Positions 63,201-64,000 of a stretch of 64,000 nt of DNA are shown piece after piece. This DNA comes from JACNKV01 sp964422145 (GTDB lineage: Bacteria > Fidelibacterota > Marinisomatia > Marinisomatales > JACNKV01): positions 148,483 to 212,482 of the forward strand of contig CAYQZV010000003.1 of the NCBI GenBank assembly GCA_964422145.1. The letters run 5' to 3'. Each line of letters opens with the position of its first letter. The stretch's first letter is position 1. The position numbers and the translations under genes were made by a program. Under the pieces are notes generated by a model. It did not search any database. It worked only from the letters and a program-made list of their open reading frames with translations, and was not told the origin of the DNA.

Positions 63201-63934
63201 TGGTCTTCGGAATAAGCCCCCACAATGGCATAATTCCCGGATATAGATACGGTAAAGGCAAAATAGTCACCCTCAGCTCTGTCGCTTGCCACAATTTTTT
63301 GTTTTTGCGTCCAACTTGCACCACCATCACTTGTTTTAAACATATAAGCCGAACCGGCATCAGTTAATGCATTCCCACCGCTTGCATCGTGGTCTTCTAT
63401 ATAAGCCCCCACGATGGCATAATCCCCGGATATTGATACGCTAACGCCAAACCGATCACCCTCGGCTCTGTCGCTTGCCACAATTTTTTGTACTTGCGTC
63501 CAACTTGCACCACTATCACTTGTTTTAAATATATACGCCGAACCGGCATCAGTTAATGCATTTCCACCGCTTGCATCGTGGACTTCAAAAGAAGCCCCCA
63601 CGATGGCATAGTTTCCGGATATCGATACGCTAGAGCCAAACCGATCACTCGCGGCTCTGTCGCTTGCTACAATTTTTTGTACTTGCGTCCAGGTTGCACC
63701 ACCATCACTTGTTTTAAACATATAAGCCGCACCGGCATCACTTAACTCATTTTCACCGTTTGCATCGTGGTTTTCTTTATGAGCCCCGACAATGGCATAA
63801 TCCCCGGATATCGATACGCTAATACCAAAAAAGTCACTCGCAGCTCTGTCGCTTGCCACTACTTTTGCAGCTTCATCCCAGTCAGCAAAAAGTAAGCTGC
63901 TTAATAGAAATAAATAGATGAATGATATTTTCAT
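60221..63934 (-). CDS. Repeat-rich T9SS cargo protein with FG-GAP-like and GLUG repeats
   Basis: Secreted protein of 1237 residues from ATG 63934 (GGGAGA upstream; a TTG at 63958 is less likely). After a signal peptide come six 63-residue FG-GAP-like propeller repeats (KIVASDRAASDRFGSSVSIS, then GNYAIVGA...DAGSAYMFKTSD), then two blocks of GLUG-type repeats (DCYSTGSITGVNSTGGLAGY; NCYSTGSVTG) each closed by a FWDTQTS...SEMKD...GWDF unit. The end has LPVTLSSFTANATRDGEIEL and a sorting domain with PAYPNPFNPTTTIQYEL and terminal IILLK. A large adhesin-like surface protein; ligand unknown. Confidence 0.85.
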   Translation of the reverse strand: MKISFIYLFLLSSLLFADWDEAAKVVASDRAASDFFGISVSISGDYAIVGAHKENHDANGENELSDAGAAYMFKTSDGGATWTQVQKIVASDRAASDRFGSSVSISGNYAIVGASFEVHDASGGNALTDAGSAYIFKTSDSGASWTQVQKIVASDRAEGDRFGVSVSISGDYAIVGAYIEDHDASGGNALTDAGSAYMFKTSDGGASWTQKQKIVASDRAEGDYFAFTVSISGNYAIVGAYSEDHDASGGNELSKAGSAYLFKTSDSGETWSQTQKIVASDRAASDLFGGTVSISGNYAIVGAHWEDHDASGGSALSDAGSAYMFQTSDSGASWTQVQKLVASDRASNDQFGRSLSISGDYAIVGAYLEDHDASGGNELTDAGSVYFSNVTVFATAPSAGNGTEGSPYEIANLANLRWLSETSSEWASGKYFIQTADIDATETSVWNSSAGFSSIGNNTTKFQGNYDGQDYSVSNLFIDRSSTDYIGLFGYTDGATISNLGLTDTDITGKDNTGALIGYSYNTSSVTDCYSTGSITGVNSTGGLAGYNSSSSTIDRSYSTSSVSSTGDYVGGLLGYSWSSTFVRNCYSTGSVTGVDRIGGLVGYNSSNATVSNCYSKGSVSGTTNVGGLIGDNFGYSISNSFWDTQTSSQSSSDGGTGKTTSEMKDPSTFTGAGWDFEVETSNGTNSYWDMDNYNRVYNDGYPFLSWQNGSTILYNQAETPSGSGTEGSPYDASTPATVVWLTENTDAWSGHIELSGDLDLTGADFTPIGTSSTPFTGTFNGGGYTLDGLTIDGSSGGLRVPIDNVGFFGYVNGGTISNIKLTDVTVSGGDNVGVMVGYLTGAATIENCYVTGTVTGTDTLGGFVGNLYSTGGARTQVISSSYSDVDVTGSGGNSLVGGFTGQCSAAIDNCYSIGGVSNAATSGGFAGKLRGSGSLTNCYSTGSVSGTSSTGGFLAVLQNNQTVSNCFWDTQTSGESSSAAGTGKTTSEMKDYTTFTAAGWDFVSETANGTNDYWDADQLQTVNNGYPILSWQTGADQSLPVTLSSFTANATRDGEIELVWITESEIENIGFIIERKDSNEETWTENASYLTEPTLQGQGSVTYRTEYRYTDNTVEPNTQYDYRLADVSYTGEKTYHAVTVLGIEAQSFPEAFRLQPAYPNPFNPTTTIQYELINDGQVTLKIYDIQGREVTTLINQHRQSGFHTAQWNADTHPSGTYFLKLTQGENTSTQKIILLK
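62769..63890. repeat. Six tandem 189-base repeats inside the T9SS cargo gene
   Basis: Coding repeat of 63 codons, six units (the first and last diverged or partial). Neighbouring units share long identical stretches such as TCGCTTGCCACAATTTTTTG and the segment encoding GSAYMFKTSD, so units have recently duplicated or exchanged. Copy number may vary between strains. Confidence 0.85.
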
Positions 63935-64000
63935 TATTTTCTCCCGGGTCAAGTCCAAAAAGTTCTGTAAAATGGTTCAAGTAGTCACAGTTTTCTGATT

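Overview
The window reads as a chromosome segment of a Gram-negative bacterium of the Fibrobacteres-Chlorobi-Bacteroidetes (FCB) group, most like Candidatus Marinimicrobia or a neighbouring lineage. The placement is inference. It rests on four proteins that end in type IX secretion (T9SS) sorting domains with the YPNPFNP-type motif, one of them PorZ-like; on lipoproteins and DUF5723-type barrels; and on promoters resembling the Bacteroidetes -33/-7 type (TTG, 21 nt, TAnnTTTG). No rRNA, tRNA, CRISPR array, prophage or intact insertion sequence was seen. No gene-free stretch exceeds 300 bases.

Layout. 0-6.4 kb (+): the end of a glycosyltransferase cut by the window edge, a ROK-type sugar kinase, a SpoIID/LytB protein, a sodium:solute symporter and an SDR oxidoreductase; the first four may form a peptidoglycan-sugar salvage unit. 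6.3-12.2 kb (-): a MATE exporter; a tightly coupled operon of ECF sigma factor, anti-sigma factor, DUF6132 membrane protein, a very small membrane protein whose frame runs through an in-frame UGA, and an FmdB zinc ribbon; then a PepSY-type membrane protein with a lipoprotein, and an SLC13 permease. 12.3-21 kb: a T9SS-exported starch-binding-like protein, an OPT transporter with adenosine deaminase (+), and a PorZ-like propeller, a site-2 protease and a small secreted protein (-). 21-27.7 kb: an accessory-looking stretch with an AT-rich membrane gene, a frameshifted barrel gene, a NYN/OST-HTH protein, an HsmA-like protein, a large membrane protein paired with a plant-BSP-like metalloprotease, rubrerythrin and two small membrane proteins.

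27.7-30.3 kb (-) is a cupin / membrane protein / YwaF-like / aldehyde dehydrogenase operon. 30.5-40.2 kb (+) is core metabolism and envelope: PpiD-like chaperone, P5C dehydrogenase (PruA), a P-loop protein of the cyclic 2,3-diphosphoglycerate synthetase family, SucC, SucD, Ndk, a SPOR lipoprotein and a membrane protein with an acidic tail. 40.3-46.9 kb (+) is the classical fatty-acid cluster DUF177-rpmF-plsX-fabH-fabD-fabG-acpP-fabF-rnc, largely coupled by overlaps. 46.9-52.7 kb (-) holds a phosphoglucose/phosphomannose isomerase, a polyprenyl synthetase, a phosphomannomutase, MurQ and an alanine-type sodium symporter. 52.7-64 kb holds an LptF/LptG permease (+) converging on a barrel protein and a 953-residue lipoprotein (-), then two repeat-rich T9SS cargo genes that share a C-terminal module.

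The strongest candidate for something undescribed is the 45-residue small membrane protein at 7986-8123 (-). Its frame continues through a UGA, a hairpin with the geometry expected of a bacterial SECIS element starts two bases after that UGA, and the extended frame stops 11 nt before the next gene. It may be a selenoprotein in a sigma-factor-controlled redox or metal operon.
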